NCBI GenBank assembly: GCA_023101885.1 | Contig: JALPQD010000245.1 | Coordinates: 3,156,876 to 3,220,875, forward strand | Direction: 5' to 3' | DNA: 64,000 bases | Source of the DNA: Typhlomys cinereus | Lineage: Eukaryota; Chordata; Mammalia; Rodentia; Platacanthomyidae | Shown: positions 1 through 11,198 of the stretch, piece after piece | Numbering within the stretch: position 1 is the first letter of the stretch | How the letters are laid out: each line of letters begins with the position of its first letter | Notes under the pieces: model-generated | The model's input: only the letters and a program-made list of their open reading frames with translations | The model's database searches: none | Told to the model about the DNA's origin: nothing | Position numbers and translations under genes: made by a program

Positions 1-135
1 GAGCACACGTGTGTACACACTACTTAGTATGATAGTGTATGTATGCACAGTGCTTATTATGTGAGCATATGCGTGTATGTGTGTGTGCATGTCATGTATG
101 CATATGGGTGTGGATGTGTGCATGTGTGCACATGA
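1..135. repeat. TG/CATG-rich low-complexity sequence
   Basis: Irregular alternating purine-pyrimidine sequence made of TG, CATG and TATG units. It runs off the left edge, so its full length is unknown. It resembles the decayed (CA)n tails of the B2-like SINEs found across the window, but no SINE body is visible next to it. Confidence 0.7.
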
Positions 136-295
136 GTACCATGTCAGTGGAGCAGAAGTGTATTTGCTATCTACATCTCTGACTTTGACACAGGAGCTTT
201 TCTGCCCTCCTAGGCCACCACTACCAGGTCACATCTCACATTTGGAGTAATAAATCCTTTACATCATTTAGTATTAAGAGGATGCAAAAGTAATC

Positions 296-525
296 ATTAT
301 CAGTCTGGCAAGATAGTTCAGTGAGTAAGATGCCTGTGCCAGTTAGATAAGTGTCAAGTTGGCAACTGAAGGCTGAACTCTGGACACATCTCTGAAGAAC
401 TGGTACGAAGGCCAGCCCAAAGCAAACCCACAGAGATTGGCTGGTTAACGAGGGCTGAGTCTCCCTGTCTTTGCTCCTTCCTCTGACTCTGTCTCTCTCT
501 CTCTCCAATTGCCAAGTGAATTTTA
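296..525 (+). mobile_element. SINE, B3/B2-like, degenerate
   Basis: A tRNA-like head with a recognisable A-box region (ggcaagatagttcagtgag) is followed by a diverged body and a CT-rich stretch at 488-507. The head matches the plus-strand head of other B2/B3 SINEs in the window. The body is diverged, so the subfamily is uncertain. Confidence 0.5.
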
Positions 526-835
526 AACAGTGGTTGTGACTGTACTGCATGACTTTCCTTTCTGCTTCGCCAATCGTGGTGGGTGGGACCCTTTCTTGGG
601 CAGGTGGATGAGATGGAAGTTGGCTCAGTAGTCTGGCGTACTTGGGCATCTCTTGACAGACTTGCATCTTCCAAGAGAGGTTCGTCCCTCTCTCAGGGCG
701 ACATGGTGTGATCAGTTCCCTCGGCTCCTGGAATTGTTAAGGACTGTCCTGTCAAGCTATACAAGCTGTAGAAGGAAATTATAAGAGCAAGACTCCCTTA
801 AACTGTTTAGTCCTGAGTTTATCAACAACATGCAG

Positions 836-1085
836 ACAAATTTAATGACCTAAGTTTGATCCCCAGAAGCCACCAGATGGAAGGACTATTCTCTGACCTC
901 TTCCCATACCATGGCATGGATATTCTCTTTCTTTTTCCCTCCCTCCCTCTCTTCCTCCCTTCCTCCCTCCCTCTCTGTCTCCCTCCCTCTCTGTCTCCCT
1001 CCCTCCCTCCCTCCCTCTCTTTCTCTCTCCCTCCTTTCCTCCCTCCCTCCTTTCTCTCTCCATCTTTCAAATAAACTTTAAAAAG
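836..1085 (+). mobile_element. SINE, B3-like, with pyrimidine-expanded tail
   Basis: The block begins with a B-box-like gtttgatccccagaagcc and continues with ctctgacctcttccc, as in the middle of rodent B3. The usual (CA)n tail is replaced by about 135 bp of TCCC/CTCC repeats, followed by aataaac. The 5' A-box region is poorly preserved. Sequence after the tail (aaagtgattgtgg) resembles sequence after the 296-525 SINE (cagtggttgtgac). Confidence 0.6.
930..1065. repeat. (CCCT)n polypyrimidine tract
   Basis: Almost uninterrupted pyrimidines on the plus strand, built from CCCT and CCTTCCCT units with CTCT interruptions. It sits as the expanded tail of the B3-like SINE. Every long open frame here is a by-product of the repeat. 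Confidence 0.9.
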
Positions 1086-2160
1086 TGATTGTGGTTTCTT
1101 CTTCACCAATTGTCTTCTCTAAGAGTCTCACAGAAGATGAACAACTTCTTGTAAAGAACACAAGTCTAATGTGAGGGAAATTGCTCGAGGTAGACGCCGT
1201 ATCCATTGATAGTTGGGGCTGTGTGGTGTTCAGAGCCGTGCTGCTCACGAATACAGAAGATTCTCTCCCCTGACCACCTGTCCCAGAGCCCTTGCTGAGC
1301 ACACAACCTGACAAGGCGGATTGTGGTGATGGTGTTTGCTGCAGAATCTTTGCAGTGACGCTTGTCTCTCCGCAGGGAGATTGATGGCACTTTCGAGATG
1401 AAACAAGACACTGCCAAAGAAAACAGGATTTTTTGCATCTAATTGCAACCGCCTAATGACATGAGGGCTAGCCCAGAAAACTTCTTAAAATCCCGGGCTC
1501 ATGCAAACTTGCTGTTGGCTGTCTGCCAGCCCTACGCACCTGCAGCATTTGCCTGCTAATATTTCAAAGTGTCAGCTCTAAGTGGCCCGAGAGCCGCCAA
1601 CAAGACCATGGTAATTGCTGAGGTACGCTCTGACCAGCTGAGATAATAGGGCGCCAAGATGCAGGGGGAAACGTCGACAGCTGGGGCTCATGCCACTAAT
1701 TTTGTTTTCTTTAAACTTCACAGAATGACGAATCCCAGGAAGCACTAATCCAGAATTATACAATTACTAGTTTCTGTCTTTCTTTTCTGAATCCATGCAA
1801 TCAGTCAGCAAATACAGTTGGAAAATATGAATGCTTTCTCTTCTTGTGCTTACGGTGGAAATCGAGAAAGCTGCTTGCTGCAGAAGGCCGGTGGTGCCCA
1901 CTGAGCCCTTGCGACCCCAAGCTCTCAGATTGGTGAGGATCCATCAGCGTTTTTAAATATTTCATATTTTTCCCATGGTGATGGCCAAACCCCCAGCTTT
2001 CTACACAGTAGGCAAGCTGTTGTACTCGGGGCTACATCCTTGGTTCGCTGGTCTATATTTTTAGAATAAGACACAGTATAAGGAAGCAGATATGTATGCA
2101 TCTGTATAGACATATATACTTAAGGATGTGATGGGTAATTGGATCAGTTGCACATAGATC
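1086..2160. other. Non-repetitive stretch, no gene seen
   Basis: I recognise no transposon and no convincing exon. The part from 1430 to 1760 is balanced in composition, free of simple repeats, and contains TAAT/ATTA cores and AATTGC. It has the texture of conserved noncoding DNA, but conservation cannot be judged from one sequence. Confidence 0.5.
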
Positions 2161-2182
2161 GATAACTAGTTGTGACTTTTTT

Positions 2183-2194
2183 GTGCATGCGTGC

Positions 2195-2232
<38 letters not shown>

Positions 2233-2514
2233 GTGCTGGTATGCTTGTATAAATATGTGTGGGGATGTGCATAGGTGTGAGTGTAGAAGGGCACTGTGTA
2301 TGCCTGTGTAGGTCCAAGGGTGACTTTGGAAATCATCCTGAATTGTTCCTATCTCCTTTTTGCCTTGTTATGGCATTTTCCAGGCTCTGCCTCCCAGAGC
2401 TGGAAGTGCAGGCTGTCACCATTTCTGCCTGGCATTTTGACATGGAATCGAGGATCCAAACTCAGGTCCTTCTGCTTGTGAGATAACAGCCTGAGCCATC
2501 TTTCTAACCCCATC
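2183..2514 (-). mobile_element. B2-like SINE, older subfamily
   Basis: Read on the minus strand: tRNA-like head (right end near 2512), B-box region near 2455 (complement of actcaggtccttctgcttg), body, then a (CA)n tail visible on the plus strand as (TG)n at 2190-2230. Flanks ctagttgtgac and ctagtgtgtca look like a diverged target-site duplication. Substitutions at many sites mark it as an old insertion. Confidence 0.85.
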
Positions 2515-3176
2515 TAGTGTGTCAGGAAAGGTTCCTACAAGTTCAGTCTATGATCTTGGGATTTTGGGTGCTTTAATAAATTCAGTTGAATGGTTTGAAA
2601 CACGGATAGTTTTCTTCTGTGTATTCCATATTTGAAAGCAGGTATATATTACATATATATGCACATACATATTCTTAATATGTAGCATGTTGTATATAAT
2701 TATATATGGCACATACTTAATATAATTGTACTACACATACTTATATAAAATTTATATATAATTATGTAACATCATATGTAGCATATATATAGAATATATA
2801 TATTATAGAAATAAAAACACTTTTTCTTGACAAGGATGGTTAAAGGAATTTGTGAGACTAGAAGATACTAAGCGACTTCTGCTATTGAAAATGTGGCAGC
2901 CCTCAAGCTGATTCCTCTCTAACAGGCTTTAAAGATGGGTCGACAACACAGCTGCCAGGGTGGTAGCTACTGTGTGCTTACCAGGGATCCCCTTCTCTCA
3001 CTGAGAAGGGCAAACATGCATCTCTGGATGGCATGCAGCCCACTCAGAATGGGAGATATGGGTAACAACTAAGCAGGATGAATACAAAATGTTCTTTGGT
3101 GTGGTAAAGGCTAGCTTTAAGCACAGCATTTGGCTAATTCTGAACAACAAAAAACCAAACATTGTATTCTTTGTTT
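2515..3176. other. Non-repetitive stretch with AT-rich core
   Basis: The stretch from 2639 to 2812 is nearly pure A/T with TATATA and ACATA units. The remainder shows no recognisable repeat and no reading frame of note. Confidence 0.5.
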
Positions 3177-3465
3177 TAAAAAAAAATTTAAACATTTATT
3201 TATTTGTGTGTGTATGTGTGTATGTGTATCAGAGGGCACCGTGTGTCCCTATAGAGGACCAAGGGTGACTTCGGGAATCATCCTACATTGCTTCTACCTA
3301 CTTTTTGGTTCCCTCTGGAATTTCCCAGGCTCCGCCCACCAGTGCTGGAATTGCAAGCTACCACCATTTCTGTCTGGCATTTTTTATGTGGGACCTGGAC
3401 CTGAACTCAGGACCTTCTGCTCGTGAGGCAGAGTCTTAATCTCTGAACTATCTCTCCAGCCTCCC
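3177..3465 (-). mobile_element. B2-like SINE, older subfamily
   Basis: Complete minus-strand copy. The A-rich 3' tail is seen as tttaaacatttatttattt at the left, with a short TG tract at 3206-3230. The body includes the shared gacttcgggaatcatcct segment, and the head ends at ctctccagcctcc. The decayed CpG sites suggest an age similar to the 2183-2514 copy. Confidence 0.9.
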
Positions 3466-3684
3466 CAAAATTCAATTTATTTTATTTATTAGAGAGTGTA
3501 TAGATGGAGATTAGACAATGTGTTCTCTCTCTCTCACTTTCTCTCTCTCTTCTTCGGGTGAGGACAGGGTTGAAACAAGCATCCCTGTTCATTACTTGGG
3601 CACAACTGGTGCTATAAAACATGTCGGTACTTTGTGGATTTCTTTCTCTTTCTTTTCAATGGGGAGAGCTTGGCCTGCTTCGGT

Positions 3685-3707
3685 CACGTGCTGACGCGGA
3701 TCACGTG
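3685..3707. promoter_or_regulatory. Pair of perfect CACGTG E-boxes
   Basis: Two palindromic CACGTG hexamers at 3685-3690 and 3702-3707, 17 bp centre to centre, lie in a short GC-richer patch outside any recognised repeat. CACGTG is the core bound by MYC/MAX, USF, TFE and CLOCK-type bHLH factors. Both sites still hold an intact CpG. Function is inferred from motif only. Confidence 0.35.
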
Positions 3708-4827
3708 GCCATGTGGACATGATCATCACTGTGAAGTGGTAGCATTTCTTTCTTTTCCACAAAACCCTTCAGTGAACTCTGGTCCTGACACTTTCTTTTG
3801 TTATGAATTGTAGGCTCACATTTTTTAAGTGATTTTGATCTATTCACATTATCTGTATCCCTCTTTGAGCCCTCTATGATTTATTAATGGTCATTTGATC
3901 TCTATCTATTTGTAGTTTTTCCATCCGTCTCTGTGCTATTGATTTACCCAGCATGGCCTAAGTCATACTTGATGTCATTTTATTATTTTAATTTCTGTGG
4001 TGTATGTGTGTCTGGCCAGGGGAGTGGTCTGTTATGGACAAAGTCTCACATTAGCATGAACGTGTGTGGCTGTTGATACTGTTGGTTGAGGCGGCTTATG
4101 AATGGGGCTGTTCTGCTCACCACGCCCTCACTACTTTTCTGCCCAATCAATCTATTCCTGACAGGGGCAGGGCTACTGCTGAAGTCTGCAGAGATCACAG
4201 TGGATTCATCTGTTTGTCCTTCCAGTTTTCCAGCATTTTCCTCAGCTGCTATAAAGCTTCTTGCTAAGTACTTACACATTAAGGTTATTGTGTCTTGGAA
4301 AATAGAGACCTTTCACTATTATGTGATTCTCTTCCTTACCCCTTTCCGTGAGCTCCTGGAGCTCTAAAATCGATACAGGTGCTTAAACTTTCTTTTGATT
4401 GCTGTCAGCCTAGCTGCTCTTTCTCCAGCTCTTTACTTTTAAGCTACATTTATCTTTCCAGTTAAAGTAGATTTTTTTAATAGAGAACTTAGAGTTGGGC
4501 CTTATTTATCTATGCACACTGAAAGTCTTTGATTGGAATACTTAGGCTATTCTTTTCTACCCTGGTTATGGATAGATAAATAGATAGCTTCTTGTTCAAA
4601 GCAGAAATGATAGAAGTGTCCACTGTCCCCACGAGGGTGATATTAGGTTAGTATTGGTCCTGTGTACACATATTTTGTGGCCCTCATTCTTGGTTTACAC
4701 TGTCTTGTTTCTGCTTTCTCTGGTTTTGCTTGAACATTGGACATGGCTTTCTTCTCTTCATAAGCAAATCAGTTTCCTTACAGCTTGGAAGGGACATACA
4801 TTTTCCACTAACCTGTCTTTTGATTAA

Positions 4828-4841
4828 CAATTATTTATTTA

Positions 4842-4890
<49 letters not shown>

Positions 4891-5119
4891 CAAGGCACTG
4901 AGTATCCCAGCTGAGAACCAAAGGTGACTTCGGGGAGCATTCTGGATTGCTTCTACCTCCTTCTTGCTCACTCTGGGGTTTCCCAGACTCTCTCTTCTAG
5001 AGCCAGAGGTTCAGGCTAATGTCATTTCCACCTGGTGTTTTTATGTAGGATTTGGGATCTGAATTCAGGTCCTTCTGCTTACAAGGTAGAGTCCTAACCC
5101 CTGAGTCTTCTCTCCAGCT
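4828..5119 (-). mobile_element. B2-like SINE, older subfamily, with pure (TG)n
   Basis: Full copy in the minus orientation with a 46-bp uninterrupted (TG)n at 4844-4889 representing its (CA)n tail. Flanks ctgtcttttgattaa (4813-4827) and ctgtctttggttgag (5124-5138) match at 11 of 15 positions and look like the target duplication. The host sequence on both sides resembles degenerate L1. Confidence 0.9.
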
Positions 5120-5867
5120 CAGTCTGTCTTTGGTTGAGTCACACTACTTGAGTTACACTCAAGGATACACTGAGGCATCCTGGAAGGATTCCTTGCAACC
5201 CTTCCCTTGCTACAGTTGCCATGTATGGTCCATAATTTATACTCATTTAATTAATTAGTGCTATTAGCATGCTGAACAAAAAGCTATTACCTCAAGTATA
5301 AGAAAAATGCAAGGCCTCATTTTACCCATCTTGTTACTCAGCAAATTCATACTTTCTTCTGAAGAAACAACTTTGAGACCTATATCATCTTCCTCTTCCC
5401 CAAAGCATATCCTTCAACATTCTGGTCAAGTAGATCTACTGGTTACAAATTTCCTTAGAGCTTTTTCACTGAGAAAATATTTCTTCTTCACTTTCGAAGG
5501 GCAATTCTACTGACCCTGTATTCTAAGTTGGACTTTTCCCCCCTGACTCAATTCTTTGAATATTTTATTTCACTCGCTTTCCTTTGGTGCAGTTACTCAT
5601 TAGAAGTCAGATCTATTTGTGTCCTGCCTCTCCTACCACAAAGGTGATGTTCTTTCCTCTGACTTCTTTTTAAAAATTTCCTTTGCCTTTATTTTTCTGA
5701 GCTTCAGGTGTGATAAGCCTGGGTTTAGTCAGGTGCCGATTCGACATGCCTGGCATTTCTTCATTGCATGGAGGTGTGATTTGGTGACCAGAATGAAACA
5801 GAGGGGAAATAAGCCTATCAACATTACTTCAAATATTTCTTTATGTCTCTCTTTCAATTTTTGGTAT

Positions 5868-5887
5868 TTCTTTGTGTATGTGCGCAT

Positions 5888-5938
<51 letters not shown>

Positions 5939-6179
5939 GGGGGTGGATATGTATAGAAGAGGACACTGTGGACATTCAAGGGTGACTTTGGAAATCATCC
6001 TGGATTCCTCTACCTCCTTAGTGCTGTGCTCTGAGGTTTCCCAGGCTCCGCCTTCCAGGGCTAGAATGGCAGGCCACCATCTATCTGCCCATCATTTTTA
6101 TATGTGATCTGAGATCTGAACTCAAGTCCTCTTGTTTGCAAGGCAAAGCCTTTAACTGCTGAACCATCTCTCCAGCCCT
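5868..6179 (-). mobile_element. B2-like SINE, older subfamily
   Basis: Minus-strand copy with (TG)n at 5891-5938 and a body that includes gtgactttggaaatcatcct. The head ends at atctctccagccc. Flanking ggtatttct and gatatttct are the likely target duplication. The 162-aa plus-strand open frame and the 89-aa minus-strand frame across it are repeat artefacts. Confidence 0.9.
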
Positions 6180-6668
6180 TAGTTCTGATATTTCTATTAC
6201 CTGTACATTACTTGGGAATGTGTCCAAACATTGGCTGTTCACCCAACTATTTGCCTCTGTCCATTCCATGTCATCCTTGTTTTCCAGTTTAGGAAGTTCC
6301 CAGGATGTGTGTTCAAGGTCCCTACTGGGAATTGGCTTGTCACATCTGGTAATGAACCTGTCACAGCTTCTCTCCCTCCATTTAGGTACTTTGGCGCCTA
6401 ACATTCCTGCTTTACTTACATGTCAGAAATTCCATTTCTCCACCCACCATCGCGTCTGTCCTTATACATCCCTGTTTTCTCCACCATAGCCCTTAACGCT
6501 TTTGTAATTTATTTTAAATTTCCCATCTAAGAACATCCCCAAATGGATGTCATTTGTAAGGCTTGTTTCAGTATTTTTCAGATTGTGGTGTTTTTATTTT
6601 GCTGTGTTTTATAATGCCTTATCCATTTTTTTCTTTATAAAACTGAACATCCTCACTCAGCAGCCTCT

Positions 6669-6670
<2 letters not shown>

Positions 6671-6702
<32 letters not shown>
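6671..6702. repeat. (CA)n microsatellite
   Basis: About 15 uninterrupted CA units followed by an A-rich run (aatattaaaaaaaataaaa). No SINE head is visible upstream, so it may be the tail of a truncated element. Confidence 0.9.
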
Positions 6703-6704
<2 letters not shown>

Positions 6705-6926
6705 ATTAAAAAAAATAAAAACCCTAACTGGCCATCCTGTGCCTCACAATAAGAAATTAATAATCTATGTCCTAGTATGAGATTGGACATTAACCTGGGC
6801 AGAGGGCAGAGCTGTGTTTACTGCTTGTTTTAGCTGCAGGTGAAAGTCCTTCATTTTCTCTAATTTGTCCCAGGTTTTATTTTCTGTTTTCTTTTTCTGG
6901 TGTATGTGTTGTAAATATGTATGTGT

Positions 6927-6928
<2 letters not shown>

Positions 6929-6970
<42 letters not shown>
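6929..6970. repeat. (TG)21 microsatellite
   Basis: Uninterrupted TG dinucleotides followed by an alternating purine-pyrimidine stretch up to 7010 that includes gcacacacgtgtgtgc, a perfect palindrome. Confidence 0.9.
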
Positions 6971-6974
<4 letters not shown>

Positions 6975-7014
6975 ATTTACATATATATGGGCACACACGT
7001 GTGTGCATGTGTAT

Positions 7015-7340
7015 CAGCTACTCTTCTCTTTTGCTGTGAGATACTATTCAAAGTCAAGCAATTTAAGGAACAAAATGGAGGCTTTTTCAGTTTATGGTTT
7101 CAGAGGGGAGATACAATCCACTATGGCAGGAAAGGTGTGACTGCCGGCAGAAGTTGGAGGCAGCATAAGACACATCCCTCATGGAGGCCGAGAGCTGCAA
7201 AACTGCCAGGTGCAAAAGCCAACTTCTCCTGGAAGTAGGGTGGAGCTAATCCACCTTAAGGCTACCTTCCTCCAGCAAGGCTCCGCCCATTCTCCAGCAG
7301 TGAGTGGCTGTCTCCCAGATGTTTCTTGCACGGCCACCTC
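7015..7340 (+). mobile_element. MaLR-type LTR (ORR1-like), degenerate
   Basis: The block starts near cttttgctgtgagatac and carries the family hallmarks aagtcaagcaatttaagg, a truncated gagagattta equivalent, ccactatggcaggaaagg and a 3' part with ctccagcaaggctccgccc. It is one of eight relatives in the window. No internal retroviral region is present. The MaLR assignment comes from memory of rodent ERVL-MaLR LTRs; subfamily is not resolved. Confidence 0.65.
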
Positions 7341-7547
7341 TGCAGCTTCTGTCTGCTGGCATGTTTATCTCATGCTTTAAGCCATGTGTATTTACCATAT
7401 TTTGTACATGGCCTCATGAAGATAGTTTCAAATAGGTCATATGGTTGAATCTCCTTGATCTTAATTTTTCTACCTCCCCTTCCTCTTTCCTGTTAGTCTC
7501 TTTTCTCTTTGGTCTCCCTTGTGTGCTTATATTATGCATGTAGATCA

Positions 7548-7712
7548 CACATATATGTATATATAGAGATATGTAAGTATATTTGTCATTACTATATATA
7601 TATCTGTCTGCACTCACAAATATATGTATATAGAGAGACATACAAGAATATATAGGTATATATGTCCATATATGTATTTATATGTATATATATCTATACA
7701 CACTTACACACT
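7548..7712. repeat. TA/TATG-rich simple sequence
   Basis: Irregular ATATGTATATA repeats with AGAGA interruptions. It lies directly beside the left end of the minus-strand LTR at 7716 and has no coding content. Confidence 0.85.
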
Positions 7713-7715
7713 CAA

Positions 7716-8046
7716 GATGCAACTAACTTGCTGCTGGAGAATGGAGCCTTGCTAGAGGAAGGCAATCACAGGGGGTGGGCCTTAAAGTTGATTAGTCTCA
7801 CCCTTTTTCTGGGAAAGGTCTGCTCTTGCATCTGGCAGATTTGAAGCTCTTGGCATCCATGAAAGACATGACTTAGGCCGCTTCCAACTTCTGCCAGCTA
7901 GCCATGCCTTTCCTGTCGTGAGGGACTATATGGAACTGTGAGCTGAATAAATCTTCCTTTTCTCCCTTACATTGCTTGACTTCGAGTGGTGTCTTACAGC
8001 AGAAGAGGAGAGAAGCTGATAAGATGGTTTTATTCATCTCCATCAA
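7716..8046 (-). mobile_element. MaLR-type LTR (ORR1-like), minus strand
   Basis: Reverse complement of the family seen at 7015, with complements of cagcaaggctcc (7740), ggcgggaaaggcatgg (7905) and aagtcaagcaa (7972) in mirrored order. With the 7015-7340 copy it makes a long inverted pair separated by about 375 bp. It lies within the L1 3' region. Confidence 0.65.
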
Positions 8047-8643
8047 ATCTAGCATCCACTAATGAGAGAAATTATGTAAGGCCTCTGGTTCTGATCCTCT
8101 TTTATTTTCTCTTAATATAATTATCTCAAGTTTCCTCCCTTTTCCAAAAGTAACACAATTTCATTCTTCTTAATGGTTGAATGAAATTCTGTTGTACGTG
8201 TATGTGCACCACATTTTCTTTACCTGTGCATTTTTTTTTTTTGGACATCTAAGCTGATAGTGTAACTTGGCTACTATGAACTATACAGCAATTAATATGG
8301 GTGGCATGTTGACTCAGAGTTCTTTGGGCAGATACTGAGAGGTGGTATAGCTGGGTCCATTTTTAGTTTTTTAAGGAAAAGCCACACTGGTTTCTGTAGT
8401 GCCTGGAGTAGTTTACATTCTCAATAGCATTGCATGAGGATTCCCCTTTCCCCTACATCCTTGGCAGCATTTTCTACTATTGTCTCCTTGACAATGGCAC
8501 TCTGTGTGGGGTAAGATGTCATCTCTAAGTAGTTTTCATGTACATTCTCCTGGTGGCTGAGGATTCTGAAAATTCTTTCAGGCGTTTGATCATTTGTCCT
8601 TCATTCTTTGAGAATTACTTGTTCATTTTGTCATTGCCTTGTA

Positions 8644-8992
8644 ATGGTTGCTCTTTTCTGTTGCTGTGAGAGAACACCCAAAGTCAAGCAACTTAAGGAA
8701 GAAAGAGAGATTTATTCAGCTTATAGCTCCAGAGTTTTTCATATCAGATGCAGCATGGCTGGCGGCTGAAGCTGGAGGCAGCTAAGTCACCGCAAACATC
8801 TTGGAGGCCGAGAGCTACAAGAATTCTGCTGCAAAAGCAGACTTCTCCAGGAGCTAGGGTGGGACTCATCCATCTCAAGGCCCATTCCCAAGGACCACCT
8901 TCCTCTAGCAAGGCCCCTCCTCTCAAAGGTGCCATGACCTTCCCAAACACATGAGACCATGGGAACACATGTCAAACGCTGACACCCATTTA
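8644..8992 (+). mobile_element. MaLR-type LTR (ORR1-like) inserted in L1
   Basis: A well-preserved member: gctgtgagagaacacccaaa, cttaaggaagaaagagagat, then agctggaggcagc, ctctagcaaggcccctcc and cttcccaaacacatgag near the 3' end. L1 sequence stops at its left edge (ttgtcattgcct) and resumes at its right edge (cccatttatgggtcag). This places the LTR insertion after the L1. No exact 5-bp target duplication is visible. Confidence 0.75.
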
Positions 8993-9260
8993 TGGGTCAG
9001 TTGTTTGTTCTTTTAAGTATTGAGCTGTTTGAGTTCTTCACATGCTCTAGCTATTAATTCTACTCAGATGCATAGCCAGCAATGATCTTCTCCCATCCTG
9101 CACCCCATCTGTCCTGGCGATGGTTTCCCTTGCTGTGCAGAGACTTGCTAAGCTCATGAGCTCCCCATTGTTGATCCTGGTATTCTGGGTAACTGTATTC
9201 ATCTGTCTCTTCATGATTTTAAGTGGTTTGTCTTGTGACCTCAGTTATCTGAAGGAAGTA

Positions 9261-10400
9261 AGAAAAAAATATTGATTTTCATTTTATAAGCTGATTGCAT
9301 AAAGATATTTATGGCAAGTTATTTGCATTAGTCCTTTGTCATGGCTAACATATCCATTAAATGTTCTCAGTGGCAGCTATGTTTGGAGAAAACCATATCA
9401 TGATACCATCATCGGGTTCCAGAGTAGCTTCAGGTCCTTTCAGGATGAGGGGGGTCTGTCCTCATCAGATAAAGGAGGACTGTTGACTTCCATTCTGAGC
9501 TATTTTCTAGAAAATTTCTTGATTTTACCCTGTGTTTATATCTATAACTTTTTTCAGATCTGTGTATGGCATGAAGTAGGGAAGGAATATTCTCTTTTGT
9601 ATCAAAACTTCCTTCTCTCCTTGGAAGCATGGACACATAGACTGGTAAGCCTTAAAATTCATTATAATAGAACATATAATATAGATCTTATAATATGACT
9701 TAGCACTTAAGGAAAACTTAAGATGAACCATAACAAGAGGAAAGAGGAAATACATGAAGATGGATCTAAAATGTATAAAATAGTCACTTCTGTTGGACAA
9801 GTTGAAGCTGGCCAAGAAGTAGGGTAGAAAAGGAGAAGCAGAGGAGTGTTTGCATAATATGAGAGTCTGTAAGTAGTTCTGAAAAATGTAATATATAAGA
9901 TAACCTGTGAAAATGATACCAAGTCTCTCTCCCAGCCTTTGCAAGAATCCAGGGAATATTTTTAAACTTTAATATGATAAAGTCAGAAGGAAACAATAAA
10001 TCCACACGCATAAGCATTCTATAGATGACATTTACTAGTTACACAATGGAACCCAAGCCAAGGGTAAATATCTAAACATAATATCAAACCATACAGATGA
10101 AACAATTCTTGCCAATAACCTTTAGATTCCACAGAAGGTTAGTGATATAAACTAGAGAGAAAATAATTATTGAGAGCAATACTTAAAATATTAAATATCA
10201 TCATAAGAAAATGTATAACCTTAAATATGTGTACTGCTTTGCAAAAATGATTATAATAAATTGGCAAACAGTAAAAAGACCATTAAAAACAGAAATAAGG
10301 GATGAAATATAGAACTAGAATGATGATCTACATATGCTGAAACAGTCTAATCTGATTAAAATGTAGAGATGTGGATGGAAACTTGCTAGAATGGAGAAGT
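9261..10400. other. AT-rich stretch without recognised features
   Basis: Roughly two-thirds A/T, without tandem repeats or recognisable transposon landmarks. The longest open frames (120 and 139 residues) show no motif and sit in AT-rich sequence. It may include very old LINE sequence. Confidence 0.45.
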
Positions 10401-10404
10401 ATTG

Positions 10405-10512
10405 TGTGTTTGTTTGTTTGGGACTTGCTCTGGAGTCCAGTCTGACCTTGAACCCCTGGCCTCTTGCTTCTACCTCCACACCCTGGAACTGTAGAACCAT
10501 ATCACTAGGACT
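10405..10512 (-). mobile_element. B1 SINE, old copy, minus strand
   Basis: The plus strand reads as complementary B1: ggacttgctctggagtcc, gaccttgaacccctggcctc, ctacctccacaccctgg. It is preceded by a TTTG-rich run standing for the A-rich tail. It is diverged and lacks a clean head. Confidence 0.7.
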
Positions 10513-10929
10513 GTCTTCTAAAGTAATTTTTAAATAATTCATTAAATGATACTTTTGCATATGAAATCATGACTTCCTGAAAATGGAGCTACAGAGAAAT
10601 GTGAAGTTATCAGCATCAAGACTATTTTCCTCAAGTATAATGACTCAAGGTATTAGAACATCTAAAGGCCATTTATGGAAGATGTAAAAAATGGTCAAGC
10701 TGCAACCATGCTCCGGGAACACACAGCATTTCAAAACTCTTTCATACATCACATTTAACAAAAATTTTTATAAATCATAGATGAAAGATGTGATGTCTAT
10801 GGTGGGAATGATTCAGGTTAAGCAGCTGTGACTGTGAAGTGATCAGCAATGCTCTGTTTGTGAGTGTTGTGAATAACACATTACAAATTTTGTGATAACC
10901 AGCTTACAACGTAAGACTGTGCAGAATGG

Positions 10930-11146
10930 CATTCCATGTGAGTTCATTTTTTTTTCTGACTCAGATACAGTGGAGTCCATAGAGCAGGCAGGCAGGAGGG
11001 TGGGAGGGAGTGGGATGGATTAATGAAGGAAAGAGACAAAGAGATGGGAATGGGAGGGAGGGGGGGATGGAGGGAAGCAGGGATAAGTACTCAATATACT
11101 TGTAAAATTAGAAAATAAAATAAAATAAAGTACAAGTACATAGTAA

Positions 11147-11150
<4 letters not shown>
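10930..11150 (+). mobile_element. L1 3'UTR-like remnant with A-rich tail
   Basis: Purine-rich sequence (ggaggggggga near 11060) then tactcaatatacttgtaaaa and aaaataaaataaaataaag. This is the usual order for a rodent L1 3' end: G-rich polypurine, short AT segment, poly-A. ORF2 sequence is not evident upstream, so it is a short tail fragment. A (TG)23 tract follows it. Confidence 0.45.

Positions 11151-11196
<46 letters not shown>
11151..11196. repeat. (TG)23 microsatellite
   Basis: Uninterrupted GT dinucleotides directly after the A-rich tail of the L1-like fragment; a likely polymorphic marker. Confidence 0.95.

Positions 11197-11198
<2 letters not shown>

Larger units (their letters stand above)
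3780..6660 (-). mobile_element. Highly degenerate L1 remnant (tentative)
   Basis: Several patches resemble reverse-complement L1: cactgaaagtctttgattgg near 4520, the region around 5700-5790, and cttgttttccagtttagg near 6273. They keep the same order and orientation between two SINEs that interrupt them. No frame is open for long. This is pattern recall, not alignment; some of the interval may be unrelated sequence. Confidence 0.35.
7380..9260 (-). mobile_element. L1 3' end, interrupted twice by LTRs
   Basis: On the plus strand this is the complement of the L1 ORF2 C-terminal region. Clear landmarks are tgaatgaaattctgttgtac near 8180, agctgggtccatttttag at 8350, ttctcccatcctgcaccc near 9091 and ccttgctgtgcagagac near 9130. 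The part at 7380-7530 looks like the pyrimidine-rich complement of an L1 3'UTR. LTRs at 7716-8046 and 8644-8992 interrupt it. Frameshifts and stops are frequent, so it is dead. Confidence 0.75.

Noticed and set aside
236..667. 143- and 106-residue minus-strand frames
   Set aside because: They overlap a B3-like SINE, on opposite sense to it, without any recognisable domain.
9336..9944. 120- and 139-residue frames in AT-rich DNA
   Set aside because: AT-rich hydrophobic translations on overlapping opposite strands, no motif; not distinguishable from chance.
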